Notes: generated by a model from the letters alone, not told the origin. A stretch of 64,000 bases of DNA from Nitrospiraceae bacterium (GCA_020632595.1 JACKFF010000005.1:218888-282887); one strand, 5' to 3'; shown: positions 14,085-21,928, counted from the first letter of the stretch. Numbers and translations: made by a program.

Positions 14085-15339
14085 ACAGAGCTGCGAATCA
14101 GTCGATGCGCAGGGATGGCTTCCGGTGACGTTGGTCTCGGGGTTTTTCGGGGCAGGGAAGAGCGCGTTGATTCGCCATCTACTCGGGCACCGGGGTTCGC
14201 AGCGGTGGGCGCTGCTTGTGAGTGATCGCAGCGAGAGGTTGGAGGAAATCTGTGCGTGGGACACCAAAGGCGTCCAGCCCTTTTACTTTGGCGAAGCCTT
14301 GGTTGAACTGATGGGGCGATGTGTGGGTTGCTCGTTTCGTCAGAACTTTACGGAGGCCGTCTTGGCGATTGCACAACTTTGGAAATTTGACCGGCTCATT
14401 GTTGAATGTTCAGGCCTCACGGAACCGGAATTTGTCGTGGAACTATTCAACGATGCCATGGCCGAGGGGGGCGCACTGGCTTCGGTCGCCTGTCTGGATC
14501 AGATGGTGACAGTGGTGGATGGGGAAACACTTTGGGAGAACCTTCATTCATCGGATCAATTGCGGGATCGCGGGTTGAGCAGTGGGGCCGATGACAACCG
14601 TTCTATATCGGGGTTGCTGGTGGATCAGATTGAGTATAGCAGCCTGCTGGTACTCAATAAGCTCGATCGTGTTCCGCTGACCAGACAGATTCGTCTTACC
14701 AGGTTGCTGGAACACTTAAATCCTGAAGCGACGGTCCTGCGCGGGACGTACGGGGCGGTCCCGGTGGAAAGTGTGTTGGCCGAGCGGCCCTGCCGTCAAG
14801 AGCCTGTGAGTTTTCAGCCGGGATGGCTGAAAATGGTGGAGGGGATGTCGATCTCTCCGGCTGTGTGCGATACCCAGTGGACGACCGGCCTCTTTCAGGC
14901 GACGCGCCCGTTCCATCCAGGGCGGTTCTGGGAGATGATCAAGGAGGACTGGCCGGGAGTCCTGCGGGTCAGGGGCTATTTCTGGCTCGCCTCACAGCCC
15001 GATCGTTGCCTGGTGTGGGCGCAAACCGCAGGGGTGTGTCACCTTGAATGGGTCGGCAATTGGTGGGCGGCTACGCCGGAAATCGAGTGGCCGGGAGATG
15101 AAGAGTTTCGCCGCACGCTTGCAAAGGACTGGACTGTCGAGTTTGGTGATCGTCGACAGGTGCTGGCCTTTATCGGGTATCGTGTGGATCTCGAAGAGTG
15201 CTTTCACCGGTTACGTACCTGTTTGGTCACGCCGTCTGAAGCGCTGATGGGCGAAGCAGAATGGACGAATTTCGACGAGCCGGTCGTCTTGACCGGCCAG
15301 GAAGGCTGGCTGTCCGATGAAGATGAGGAGAGAGATTGA
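14065..15339 (+). CDS. COG0523-family GTPase with degenerate metal motif (CVGC)
   Basis: A 424-residue COG0523 protein of the longer ZigA/YciC-like class. Walker A is GFFGAGKSALI near residue 28, the G3 region is VECSGLTEPEF, and G4 is NKLDR. The family CxCC metal motif reads RCVGCSF: first and last Cys kept, the middle one lost. The C-terminal CobW domain (RPFHPGRFWEMI, LRVRGYFWLAS, GDRRQVLAFIG) is intact. The start is the ATG at 14065 behind CGGGGGG, inside the 3' end of rpmE2. It is the first of three tandem paralogues. GTP binding is likely kept and metal binding altered; a partner role for the canonical neighbour is inference. Confidence 0.85.
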   Translation: MFRDPGKQSCESVDAQGWLPVTLVSGFFGAGKSALIRHLLGHRGSQRWALLVSDRSERLEEICAWDTKGVQPFYFGEALVELMGRCVGCSFRQNFTEAVLAIAQLWKFDRLIVECSGLTEPEFVVELFNDAMAEGGALASVACLDQMVTVVDGETLWENLHSSDQLRDRGLSSGADDNRSISGLLVDQIEYSSLLVLNKLDRVPLTRQIRLTRLLEHLNPEATVLRGTYGAVPVESVLAERPCRQEPVSFQPGWLKMVEGMSISPAVCDTQWTTGLFQATRPFHPGRFWEMIKEDWPGVLRVRGYFWLASQPDRCLVWAQTAGVCHLEWVGNWWAATPEIEWPGDEEFRRTLAKDWTVEFGDRRQVLAFIGYRVDLEECFHRLRTCLVTPSEALMGEAEWTNFDEPVVLTGQEGWLSDEDEERD

Positions 15340-16595
15340 TGGACCAGACAGCCCTGGACACTGGAATGCCATCGCCGGCTGTTCGCACCAACGCCCTGCC
15401 GGTGACCGTGCTGTCGGGATTTCTCGGATCAGGCAAGACCTCGCTGTTGAATCACGTGCTGCACAATCGGGAAGGGCTGCGTGTCGCGGTCATCGTCAAT
15501 GACATGAGCCACGTCAATATCGATGCCGCGCTCATCAAGCAGGGTGGTGCGGCTCTGAGCCGCACGGATGAACGTTTGGTTGAAATGAGCAATGGGTGCA
15601 TCTGTTGCACGCTACGCGATGATCTATTGGTCGAAATTGCCCGATTGGCCGGAGAGCAACGGTTTGACTATCTGCTGATCGAATCCACAGGGATATCGGA
15701 ACCGCTCCCGGTAGCCGAAACGTTTTTCTTTGAAGATGAGCAGGGGAAATCTCTGTCGAACGTCGCCCGGTTGGATACGATGGTCACTGTCGTCGACGCG
15801 GGGAACTTTATCGCGGACTATCGTGCAGCCGAGGATTTGAAGACGCACGGTCTGCACCTCAGCGAAGAGGACGAGCGGACGATTACCGATCTGCTCATTG
15901 ATCAGGTCGAGTTTGCCGATGTGCTGGTCATCAATAAAACCGATTTGATTTCAGATCGGCAGCAGGCCGAATTGCGGGGAATTCTCGAGGCTCTCAATCC
16001 GGACGCGATCATGGTGCCCGCGCGGCATGGGCAGGTGGCGCTATGCACGATTCTCAATACGGGCCGGTTTGATTTTGAGCGTGCCAGCGGGGCTGCCGGT
16101 TGGATGAAGGTGTTGGCGGGCGAAGGCCGGTCGGAAGCCGACGAGTATGGCATTCACAGTTTTGTCTATCGTGCACGAAAACCCTTTCATCCTGAACGCC
16201 TGTGGAGGCGGCTGCATGAAACCTGTGACGGGGTGTTGCGTACGAAGGGATTTGTGTGGCTGGCCTCTCGTCCTGACTGGATTGGCATCTGGTCGCAGGC
16301 GGGCGGGGTGGGGGCGATGCAGGGGGGCGGGCGATGGTATGCCGCCATGCCAAAACATGAGTGGAATGTGGATGCTGAGGACGAGCGGCGACTGGAAGCG
16401 CTCTGGGATCCCGTGTATGGGGATCGTCAACAGGAGCTTGTCGTGATCGGCCAGCATATCGATGAGGCGGCGCTGACACGGATGCTGGACGAATGTCTCT
16501 TGACGGATAACGAATGGCAGAGGGGGCTGGATGTTTGGGTCGGATCCAGTGATCCCTTCCCTCCCTGGACGACTGAGTCACTGATAGAAGAGTGA
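15339..16595 (+). CDS. COG0523-family GTPase, canonical ZigA/YciC type
   Basis: A 418-residue COG0523 GTPase. Its N-terminal domain has Walker A GFLGSGKTSLL (near residue 29), IVNDMSHVNID, the intact metal motif GCICCTLR, IESTGISEP, and NKTDL. The CobW C-terminal domain has ARKPFHPERLW, LRTKGFVWLAS and GDRQQELVVIG. This is the only member of the tandem trio with a full CxCC motif, so it is the most likely working zinc chaperone. The ATG overlaps the preceding stop (TGATG). The class is strongly associated with zinc limitation and Zur regulation. Client proteins are not evident, but the surrounding ribosomal genes suggest protein synthesis is one branch of the response. Confidence 0.92.
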   Translation: MDQTALDTGMPSPAVRTNALPVTVLSGFLGSGKTSLLNHVLHNREGLRVAVIVNDMSHVNIDAALIKQGGAALSRTDERLVEMSNGCICCTLRDDLLVEIARLAGEQRFDYLLIESTGISEPLPVAETFFFEDEQGKSLSNVARLDTMVTVVDAGNFIADYRAAEDLKTHGLHLSEEDERTITDLLIDQVEFADVLVINKTDLISDRQQAELRGILEALNPDAIMVPARHGQVALCTILNTGRFDFERASGAAGWMKVLAGEGRSEADEYGIHSFVYRARKPFHPERLWRRLHETCDGVLRTKGFVWLASRPDWIGIWSQAGGVGAMQGGGRWYAAMPKHEWNVDAEDERRLEALWDPVYGDRQQELVVIGQHIDEAALTRMLDECLLTDNEWQRGLDVWVGSSDPFPPWTTESLIEE

Positions 16596-16716
16596 GCGGG
16601 GCAGTATGGCAGGACCCTGATCTTTCGCTTTCTTGGGGCGGAAAGCATGCGCGGTTGAATCAGGGGCTCCATATCCGGCAAGGGTTGTTGCTCCGCGTGG
16701 ATATGAAAGGAAAGAT

Positions 16717-17955
16717 ATGAAGAGGAAAGATATTGGAGTGGTGGTCTTATCGGGGTTTATCGGAGCAGGAAAAACATCCGTGCTGAACAATCTGCTGCGA
16801 CATCGCGGAGACCGGCGGATGGCGGTCATTCTGAGTGATGTGGGTGGGGCCGGCATCGATTCCGAGGTTTTTGATGGGAGCGACGCGCATTTGTTTCGAA
16901 ACGGCGAAGCCCTTATCGAACTCGGCAATGCCTGTGCAGGGTATACGTTGCGGACGCATCTCATTAATGCGGTGAGCCGGTTGGCCTATGATGGCCGTTA
17001 CGACACCATCATCATTGAGTTGTCCGGTGTGACGGACCCGGTATTCGTGACGAATGCCTTTGATCTGCCAGACGAGGAGGGTCGCATCCTGTCGACGATC
17101 GCCCGCTTGGATCATATTGTGACGGTGGTGGATGCCTTCCGTTTCTGGCAGGACTATGAGTCCGGGGAGAATCTTTTTGAGCGGGGCATGGGTCGGGGAG
17201 TCGACGACCAGCGGGCGCTATCGGAACTCCTTGCGGATCAGGTGGAATGCGGGACGGTCATAGTCCTGAACAAGGTCGATCTCGCAGCCGAGCAGGATTC
17301 GCGTCGTCTTGAAGGGCTGTTACAGCATTTGAATCCCGATGCCACGGTCTTGCAGGCCGTGGGTGGGAACATCACTTTCGACCAGCTTGAGCGGTCTTTG
17401 AGCTCACAAAGTTCGGCGACGGCCGGGGAGCCCGGGTGGATGAAGTTGCTCCGCGGCCAACTGGTCCCTTCTAGGGAAGTCACAGGGGTGCAGGCCTTTG
17501 TGTACCGGGCAAGGAGGCCGTTTCATCCAGATCGGTTCTGGACGCTGATGCAGGAAGAGTGGGCTGGCGTGCTCCGGTCGAAGGGCTATTTTTGGGGCGC
17601 CTCGCAATCGAAGGCGTGTTACATGTGGTCACAAGCCGGCGGGTCCTGTCTCTATGAGCGCCTTGGACGTTGGTGGGTGGGGATTCACGATCAACACTGG
17701 CCGTCAGATCCCGTCGCGTTAAATGAGATACGGGAGGTGTGGGATCTTGAGTACGGCGATCGGCGGATCGAGCTGGCCATTGTCGGAGAGGACATGGATT
17801 CAGCCGACCTGAGTCGTCGTTTGGATGCCTGCCTTCTGACCAGTGCGGAATTGCTATTGGATGAAGATCGCTGGGAAGCGTTTATAGACCCCTTTAAAAA
17901 ACCGAGTTGGGAAAAAAGGCAGGCAAGGGGTTCACGTGGAAATTCATCGGACTAG
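16717..17955 (+). CDS. COG0523-family GTPase with degenerate metal motif (CAGY)
   Basis: A 412-residue COG0523 protein, third of the tandem set. Walker A (GFIGAGKTSVL, near residue 12), IELSGVTDP and NKVDL are present. The CxCC motif is reduced to ACAGYTLR, keeping one Cys only. The C-terminal domain (ARRPFHPDRFW, LRSKGYFWGAS, GDRRIELAIVG) is complete. I chose ATG 16717 behind AAAGGAAAG; the open frame extends to 16633 but that part is not conserved. The 121-base gap after the previous gene may hold its own signals. The reading frame is clean, so the loss of Cys ligands is tolerated and may reflect a structural or regulatory role. Confidence 0.85.
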   Translation: MKRKDIGVVVLSGFIGAGKTSVLNNLLRHRGDRRMAVILSDVGGAGIDSEVFDGSDAHLFRNGEALIELGNACAGYTLRTHLINAVSRLAYDGRYDTIIIELSGVTDPVFVTNAFDLPDEEGRILSTIARLDHIVTVVDAFRFWQDYESGENLFERGMGRGVDDQRALSELLADQVECGTVIVLNKVDLAAEQDSRRLEGLLQHLNPDATVLQAVGGNITFDQLERSLSSQSSATAGEPGWMKLLRGQLVPSREVTGVQAFVYRARRPFHPDRFWTLMQEEWAGVLRSKGYFWGASQSKACYMWSQAGGSCLYERLGRWWVGIHDQHWPSDPVALNEIREVWDLEYGDRRIELAIVGEDMDSADLSRRLDACLLTSAELLLDEDRWEAFIDPFKKPSWEKRQARGSRGNSSD

Positions 17956-17997
17956 GATGCAAACAGGTTGTTCCATGCATTGACAAGAAGGGAAGCG

Positions 17998-18234
17998 ATG
18001 GGACGGTATTGTCAGGTGACCGGTAAGAAGCCGATGGCAGGTCACAATGTAAGCCATGCCAATAATAGAACCAAGCGGCGGTTTTTCCCGAATCTGCATC
18101 GGAAACGCTATTTTCTGCCGGAAGAGAATCGTTGAATTACCCTGTCGGTTTCAACACACGGCATGAAAATTATCGATAAAAAGGGGCTGGCCCGCGTCGT
18201 CGCCGATCTGCGTGTGGCCGGAGAGAAAATCTAA
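17998..18234 (+). pseudogene. rpmB: 50S ribosomal protein L28 paralogue interrupted by an in-frame TGA
   Basis: Read through its TGA, this is a full 78-codon L28, the same length as E. coli L28. It starts MGRYCQVTGKKPMAGHNVSHANNRTKRRFFPNLH, and after the stop continues ITLSVSTHGMKIIDKKGLARVV to a proper TAA. The TGA (codon 46, 18133-18135) falls where L28 proteins carry an aromatic residue (Phe46 in E. coli); TGG for Trp would need one change. Both halves are well conserved, so the nonsense change is recent, or the codon is read through. Read plainly, the product would be 45 residues and non-functional. The gene closes the S18-L31-COG0523 operon (GGAAG before the ATG). It is too short for routine gene callers. 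Confidence 0.8.
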
Positions 18235-18385
18235 GGCTCCACAGGAAAAGGTTAGGTGCAGGCTGCCAACCATGGCGTGACGAGTCGGCAATCAGGATTG
18301 TGTTCTCTCTCAAAATCATGCGATGCACACGTCAAAATAGAAGACCATGGTAACACAGTTGTGGTCCAGACATCTGGAGTGTGTG

Positions 18386-18417
18386 AGTCCCGCCTGCCTG
18401 ATCAGGCAGGCGGGACT
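18386..18417. repeat. 32-bp perfect palindrome
   Basis: A perfect palindrome centred between 18401 and 18402, with arms AGTCCCGCCTGCCTGA. It is 15 bases past the 3' end of the His-rich gene on the minus strand and 151 bases past the L28 remnant on the plus strand. It can form a strong hairpin for either transcript but has no following T-run, so it is not a typical intrinsic terminator. It may be a dispersed palindromic element. Confidence 0.6.
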
Positions 18418-18432
18418 GAGCCGGTGAAGAAG

Positions 18433-18780
18433 TTAACTCACTTGGACCATGCCATGGTCGTCGCAATGAGCACCGTGCGGAAAATGCAAATGGCCATCAA
18501 CCAGATAGTCGATATGATTGCCGTGCGGAACCGTTTGATGCCCGCATGTAGGTCCATGGCGATGGGAGGACTCATGTGCCTCGCAATCGTGGTTGGGCGT
18601 ACAATCGGCGGGATTCGCAGTCCCTACAGCTAAGGTGTGTTCATCCACATGTTCATTGTGCGGGAAATGCAGATGTCCATCATGAAGGTAATCCTGATGG
18701 TCCTCGTGCCGGATAAGGGTATGGCCACAATCGGGGCCGTGTGTGTGGGGATGTTCGTCATGAATACGATGGTCGCTCAT
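18433..18780 (-). CDS. His-rich metal-binding protein with an internal duplication
   Basis: A 115-residue soluble protein with about 25% His. It consists of two similar halves: HxHGPDCGHTLIRHEDHQDYLHDGHLHFPHNEH and HRHGPTCGHQTVPHGNHIDYLVDGHLHFPHGAH. Each has an HGPxCGH motif and an invariant DYL-x-DGHLHFPH block. Such small His-rich proteins are probably cytoplasmic metal (zinc) buffers or delivery proteins (inference; I know similar proteins but no proven function). It has no signal peptide. It is transcribed away from the FmdB-type gene, so the 450-base divergent region probably contains its promoter. It lies directly beside the zinc-limitation genes. Confidence 0.8.
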   Translation of the reverse strand: MSDHRIHDEHPHTHGPDCGHTLIRHEDHQDYLHDGHLHFPHNEHVDEHTLAVGTANPADCTPNHDCEAHESSHRHGPTCGHQTVPHGNHIDYLVDGHLHFPHGAHCDDHGMVQVS

Positions 18781-19234
18781 GATGCCTCCTTGTATTAACT
18801 GTGAATTCGTCCTTCCAGAGAAGCACGCCCCACCTTAGAAAAATCTGGAAGGATTGTCAAAGGATTGTCGCCCATGGGCACCGTGGTTTTTCCGGTGTCG
18901 GAGCAACAATCACAATGAGCGGCTTTTTCTTTCATTGGTAATGGGAAAATGTCCAAGATGATTAAAGGTCATGGTGAGGCGGGATGTGCAGAAAGAGTCA
19001 TGGCCCGTCATTCGTCGTGGCTGACCGCACATGGCCTACTCAAACCCTTTGTGAGATTTTGATGACTAGTTGTAATCGAGTTACAAGTAAGCTGGCCGGG
19101 AATGTTTAGCTGCCTTTTGAATTGCGGTTCCCCGATGATTCCTGGGAGGCGTATGGAATTTAAAATCTCAGGTAAACCTCACCGGCAAGAAGTACTGTCG
19201 AGGAAATGATGATCGATTGATATGGAGAAACTTT
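18781..19234. other. Divergent intergenic region with inverted repeat
   Basis: 454 bases between the His-rich gene (minus) and the FmdB-type gene (plus). It contains a TTGTAA-TCGAG-TTACAA inverted repeat at 19070-19086 and, near 18930-18952, an imperfect palindrome around CATT-GGT-AATG with flanking T- and A-runs. Both are plausible binding sites for a metal regulator. No open frame is supportable here. Confidence 0.4.
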
Positions 19235-19555
19235 ATGCCCATCTATGAATATCAAGCCGAGTATTGCTTGAAGTCACTGTTTTGTCCCAAGAGGTTCTCC
19301 TTTTGGCAGAACATGTCTGACCCTCCCGTCTCCGAATGTCAGGAATGCGGAGCCCCACTGGAGCGGGTGATGTCCACATTTTCTGCGGCAGCGGATATCC
19401 TGGCGTATGGTCATGCCGTTGCCAATCCTCCAGCGGGATCGCAAGCTCCTCCCGCTACCCAACAAAATATCTTTGGAGGGGGATTGGGGATTCAGGGTTG
19501 TGGCCACGATTGTCGAACGCACCATATGCCCTCGCCACACAAAAAAGGCTTTTGA
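19235..19555 (+). CDS. FmdB-family zinc-ribbon protein
   Basis: A 106-residue protein beginning MPIYEYQAEYC, the standard FmdB/CxxC_CXXC_SSSS start. A later CQECGAPLERVMST completes the ribbon. The first knuckle is disturbed: instead of CxxCG the sequence runs C-x(9)-C (EYCLKSLFCPKRFSFW), so the zinc site may be altered. The tail is Gly/Pro-rich and ends with GCGHDCRTHH, another Cys/His cluster. The start at 19235 fits the family; the frame extends 6 codons upstream. The function of the family is not established; some members regulate amidase genes. The neighbourhood suggests metal response. Confidence 0.7.
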   Translation: MPIYEYQAEYCLKSLFCPKRFSFWQNMSDPPVSECQECGAPLERVMSTFSAAADILAYGHAVANPPAGSQAPPATQQNIFGGGLGIQGCGHDCRTHHMPSPHKKGF

Positions 19556-19867
19556 TGCCGCCAGCAGAATGACTTCAGGGAAGGGCCCTGTCGATTTGAG
19601 GCGCACCATTGCGTCGACAGAAACCATCAGATTCATAGCGACGCTTGAAACTTTGACAAGTGGCAAACCGATAGATGCGCATCCGTTCGTTGTTCGAATG
19701 GACGGTGCGGCGGAAGGAGTTCCGCGTTATTCCGGTCCTAAGCGCCAATACGTAGAGACGCGGGTTTTCTGTGTACAGGTGGAAGATTCCACCGGAAATG
19801 GTCAACCGGTCTGTAGATTTCCTCGGGGTAACCTGCCCTTTTCACAGACCTGACGAATCGTGGGCAT
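19556..19867. other. Intergenic region between convergent genes
   Basis: 312 bases between the FmdB-type gene (plus) and the MerC-domain gene (minus). Several overlapping short frames exist, but none has a start signal or recognisable content. I see no clear terminator hairpin. Confidence 0.4.
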
Positions 19868-20392
19868 TCACGAACACTCATTTTTCCCGGTGCTTAGGCA
19901 GTTCCCGATTGACGTACGGGTGTGGGGCACATACTGGGACCGGTGTGACGCAGGCTTGTCTCCGTTCGAACAGTGATGTGTATGAAATTTGCAGCCCTGG
20001 TGATGTAACCGTCGATTCATCCACCCGGCTCCAATCAGCACTCCCGCGCCGCTGATCATGAACAGGGTTTCGCCGGCCTGACCATCTTCCCACCAAATGC
20101 GGCCATACATCATTAACATCAATCCTATCCCGGACAGAATGAGCGGAGCCGGTTTTCGATGGATAGGGATGCTGAGTATTTGGCTTCCCAGGGCCAGGCA
20201 TCCCACGATTCCCATGAGGATCCAGTCGAGGATGTGAGCGGTCTCCGGAAGGAAGAGGGATAAGATTTCAGGCTGTGATCCGACGACAAGAGGAAGAACT
20301 AAGACTGCGAAAGGCGTCAATGAGCATTCAAGGGCACAAAGAAATGAGGCGGTCATTCCGGCGCGTGCCAGTTTGTCTTCGAGTGTGTTCAT
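19868..20392 (-). CDS. MerC-domain membrane protein
   Basis: A 174-residue inner-membrane protein with four predicted membrane segments. FLCALECSLTPFAVLVLPLV near the N-terminus is the MerC-type first helix with its Cys residues. It is followed by segments around ILDWILMGIVGCLALGS, PLILSGIGLMLMMYG and LFMISGAGVLIGAGWMNRR. The tail is His/Cys-rich (HHQGCKFHTHHC). MerC proteins are known as mercuric-ion importers, but chromosomal MerC-like proteins beside Fur/Zur regulators more likely move zinc or another divalent metal (inference). It is divergent from the Fur-family gene, and a second MerC-like gene lies on that gene's other side. Confidence 0.8.
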   Translation of the reverse strand: MNTLEDKLARAGMTASFLCALECSLTPFAVLVLPLVVGSQPEILSLFLPETAHILDWILMGIVGCLALGSQILSIPIHRKPAPLILSGIGLMLMMYGRIWWEDGQAGETLFMISGAGVLIGAGWMNRRLHHQGCKFHTHHCSNGDKPASHRSQYVPHTRTSIGNCLSTGKNECS

Positions 20393-20627
20393 GAATTGTT
20401 CCTGTGTGAGAAGAGCGTAAGGTTTAACTCAGAACGGGTTTACCATCAGGGAATGGTTTGCCTGAGCACAGGATGAAGAACTGATTCAATGCTGCGCTCA
20501 CCATCTTTACATGATATCGGGTCCTCTGGACCGGACTTGATCCGACTCTGGCGTCTATCGCTGATTCATGTGGTTGGAAAGTGAGGGGGATTGGCAGATG
20601 GTCGGCCGGAAATGACCACCCATTTTT

Positions 20628-20656
20628 ATTTTCATGCAGATGAAAATTTTTTTCAT
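20628..20656. promoter_or_regulatory. Candidate Fur/Zur operator cluster in the merC-fur divergent region
   Basis: Three alternating half-sites: TTTTCAT (20629-20635), ATGAAAA (20640-20646) and TTTTCAT (20650-20656). The first pair forms a perfect 20-bp inverted repeat (20628-20647) and the second pair another perfect one with a 3-base spacer. The cluster lies 45-73 bases upstream of the Fur-family start in the 308-base gap to merC. The position suits autoregulation and control of the divergent gene. Binding is inference. Confidence 0.55.
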
Positions 20657-20700
20657 TAGGGTTCTGTTTTTTATGAATCAGTGGGCGGGAAAGCTGTCAA

Positions 20701-21144
20701 TTGAATGCGATGAAAGTGAGCCGGTTACAAAAAACGTATAAAGAAGCCTTACGGACAGCGGGTTACCGTTTTACCCGCCCGAGGCAGGCGGTTCTGCAGG
20801 TGCTACAAAGAGCCGACCATCCTTTGAGTGCCTTGGAGGTGTTCAGGCGACTGCAGGAAGAGCACGTGTCGATCGATCGGGTTACGGTATACCGGAGTTT
20901 AGCGGTACTGTCCCGGCTGGGCTTGGTGGCGCAATTGGCGTTTGTCCAGGAGGGGCAATTCCGCTATGAATGGCGGGATGGTCGTGTTCTCTCTTCCCAT
21001 GTGCGTTGTCAGCAATGCGGAAGAATTGAATCGCTTTGTCTTCCCTCGTTGAAACGACTTAAATTCCTGATTAAAAGTAAGACCAGTTTCCTCGTGAATG
21101 ACCAGTCTTTGGAATTCAACGGCTTGTGCCCCGACTGTCAATAA
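20701..21144 (+). CDS. Fur-family metal-responsive repressor (probably Zur)
   Basis: A 147-residue Fur-family regulator. The winged helix covers about residues 15-85 (GYRFTRPRQAVLQVLQRADHPLSALEVFRRL, then VTVYRSLAVLSRLGLV). The dimerisation part has HVRCQQCGRIESL and the C-terminal GLCPDCQ, giving the two CxxC pairs of the structural zinc site. Among zinc-limitation genes, Zur is the most likely specificity, but Fur or PerR cannot be excluded. TTG at 20701 has GGGAAAG seven bases upstream; ATG at 20710 is an alternative. A second MerC-like gene starts five bases after the stop. A candidate operator lies just upstream. Confidence 0.85.
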   Translation: MNAMKVSRLQKTYKEALRTAGYRFTRPRQAVLQVLQRADHPLSALEVFRRLQEEHVSIDRVTVYRSLAVLSRLGLVAQLAFVQEGQFRYEWRDGRVLSSHVRCQQCGRIESLCLPSLKRLKFLIKSKTSFLVNDQSLEFNGLCPDCQ

Positions 21145-21148
21145 AGCC

Positions 21149-21574
21149 ATGAAATCCTTTGGTCTTCATCTTTCAAGGATCGGGTCATTGGCGTCTTTGG
21201 TTTGCGCCATCCATTGTGCCCTCACGCCGATAGTGCTGTTAAGTTTGCCCTTCATTCTTTCGCATTCGTCCGGAGAATGGAATGGGATTCTGGAAATGAT
21301 GCTTGGTGAAAATACAGAATGGCTGTTCCTTGGAGGGATCGGGCTGCTGGCAGGATTCGGATTGTTGGCCACCTATTCCGTTCATCGTGACAAGAGGCCT
21401 GCTTTCCTATCCGGAATCGGTGTGGTTGTGTTATTGATCTCGCGTGTGTGGATGGATCACCAAAGTCCCGGAGAGATCGCCCTGGATGTTACGGGAGCAT
21501 GCGTTATTGCATGGGCCGGATTGTGGAACCGGCGGCTTTGCCGTTGCGTCGGCTGCCATCAACATGGGCCATAA
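21149..21574 (+). CDS. MerC-domain membrane protein
   Basis: A 141-residue inner-membrane protein with four predicted helices. LVCAIHCALTPIVLLSLPFIL has the MerC-type CxxxxC helix, and the next helices run through WLFLGGIGLLAGFGLLA, AFLSGIGVVVLLIS and GACVIAWAGLWNRR. The C-terminus has a Cys/His cluster (RRLCRCVGCHQHG) that could pass metal to the cytosol. It starts five bases after the Fur-family stop, so it is co-transcribed with its probable regulator. It is similar to the divergent protein at 19868-20392 but shorter. A metal-import role is inferred from family and context. Confidence 0.82.
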   Translation: MKSFGLHLSRIGSLASLVCAIHCALTPIVLLSLPFILSHSSGEWNGILEMMLGENTEWLFLGGIGLLAGFGLLATYSVHRDKRPAFLSGIGVVVLLISRVWMDHQSPGEIALDVTGACVIAWAGLWNRRLCRCVGCHQHGP

Positions 21575-21928
21575 ACCCAGGGCACTATTTCTGTGCGGGG
21601 TTTGTGTTCTTTCCCGGTCAAGAAGGTTGATGGCAACCAGAGAATGAGGGGATTAAGGAATATTCGGGGAATTATTGTCAGCACGTCGGGGATGTGGGCC
21701 TCGCCAGGAACCTGCCACATACACCTGGTTACACCATAGGCTCGAAAACGAACGGCGTCGGATTTCTTAAGCGTAGTCCCCAAGGCCGTGGGATTTTACT
21801 AACTGCCTGCCAGTACCACGCAACCCAAAGAGCGAGGGTCGGATCCGTTTTTAGTGACGGGCGTCGATGAATTGAAATATTCCAAGTGCCTTGGTTACAG
21901 TAGTTTGATTGTTCTATTATTGAATTCC
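21575..21928. other. Intergenic region
   Basis: 354 bases without a supportable gene. I looked for a cobalamin or other riboswitch core and found none that I could defend. The promoter of the secreted protein at 21929 should be in the right half. Confidence 0.4.

Noticed and set aside
17998..18234. Selenocysteine or reassigned TGA in the L28 gene
   Set aside because: Many genes in the window end in TGA, so the code is standard. No SECIS-like hairpin follows, and L28 has no known selenocysteine form. Nonsense mutation or simple readthrough is more economical.
18386..18417. Intrinsic terminator
   Set aside because: Strong hairpin, but no T-run on either strand.
18256..18633. Open frame of 125 codons on the plus strand
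   Set aside because: It lies antisense to the His-rich gene and reads as the complement of its repetitive His codons; no ribosome-binding site or family.
19407..19853. 148-codon open frame overlapping the FmdB-type gene
   Set aside because: It is in another frame of a better supported gene, has no start signal and continues into non-coding sequence.
21575..21928. Metal or cobalamin riboswitch before the small secreted protein
   Set aside because: No conserved B12-box-like or other riboswitch core could be recognised.
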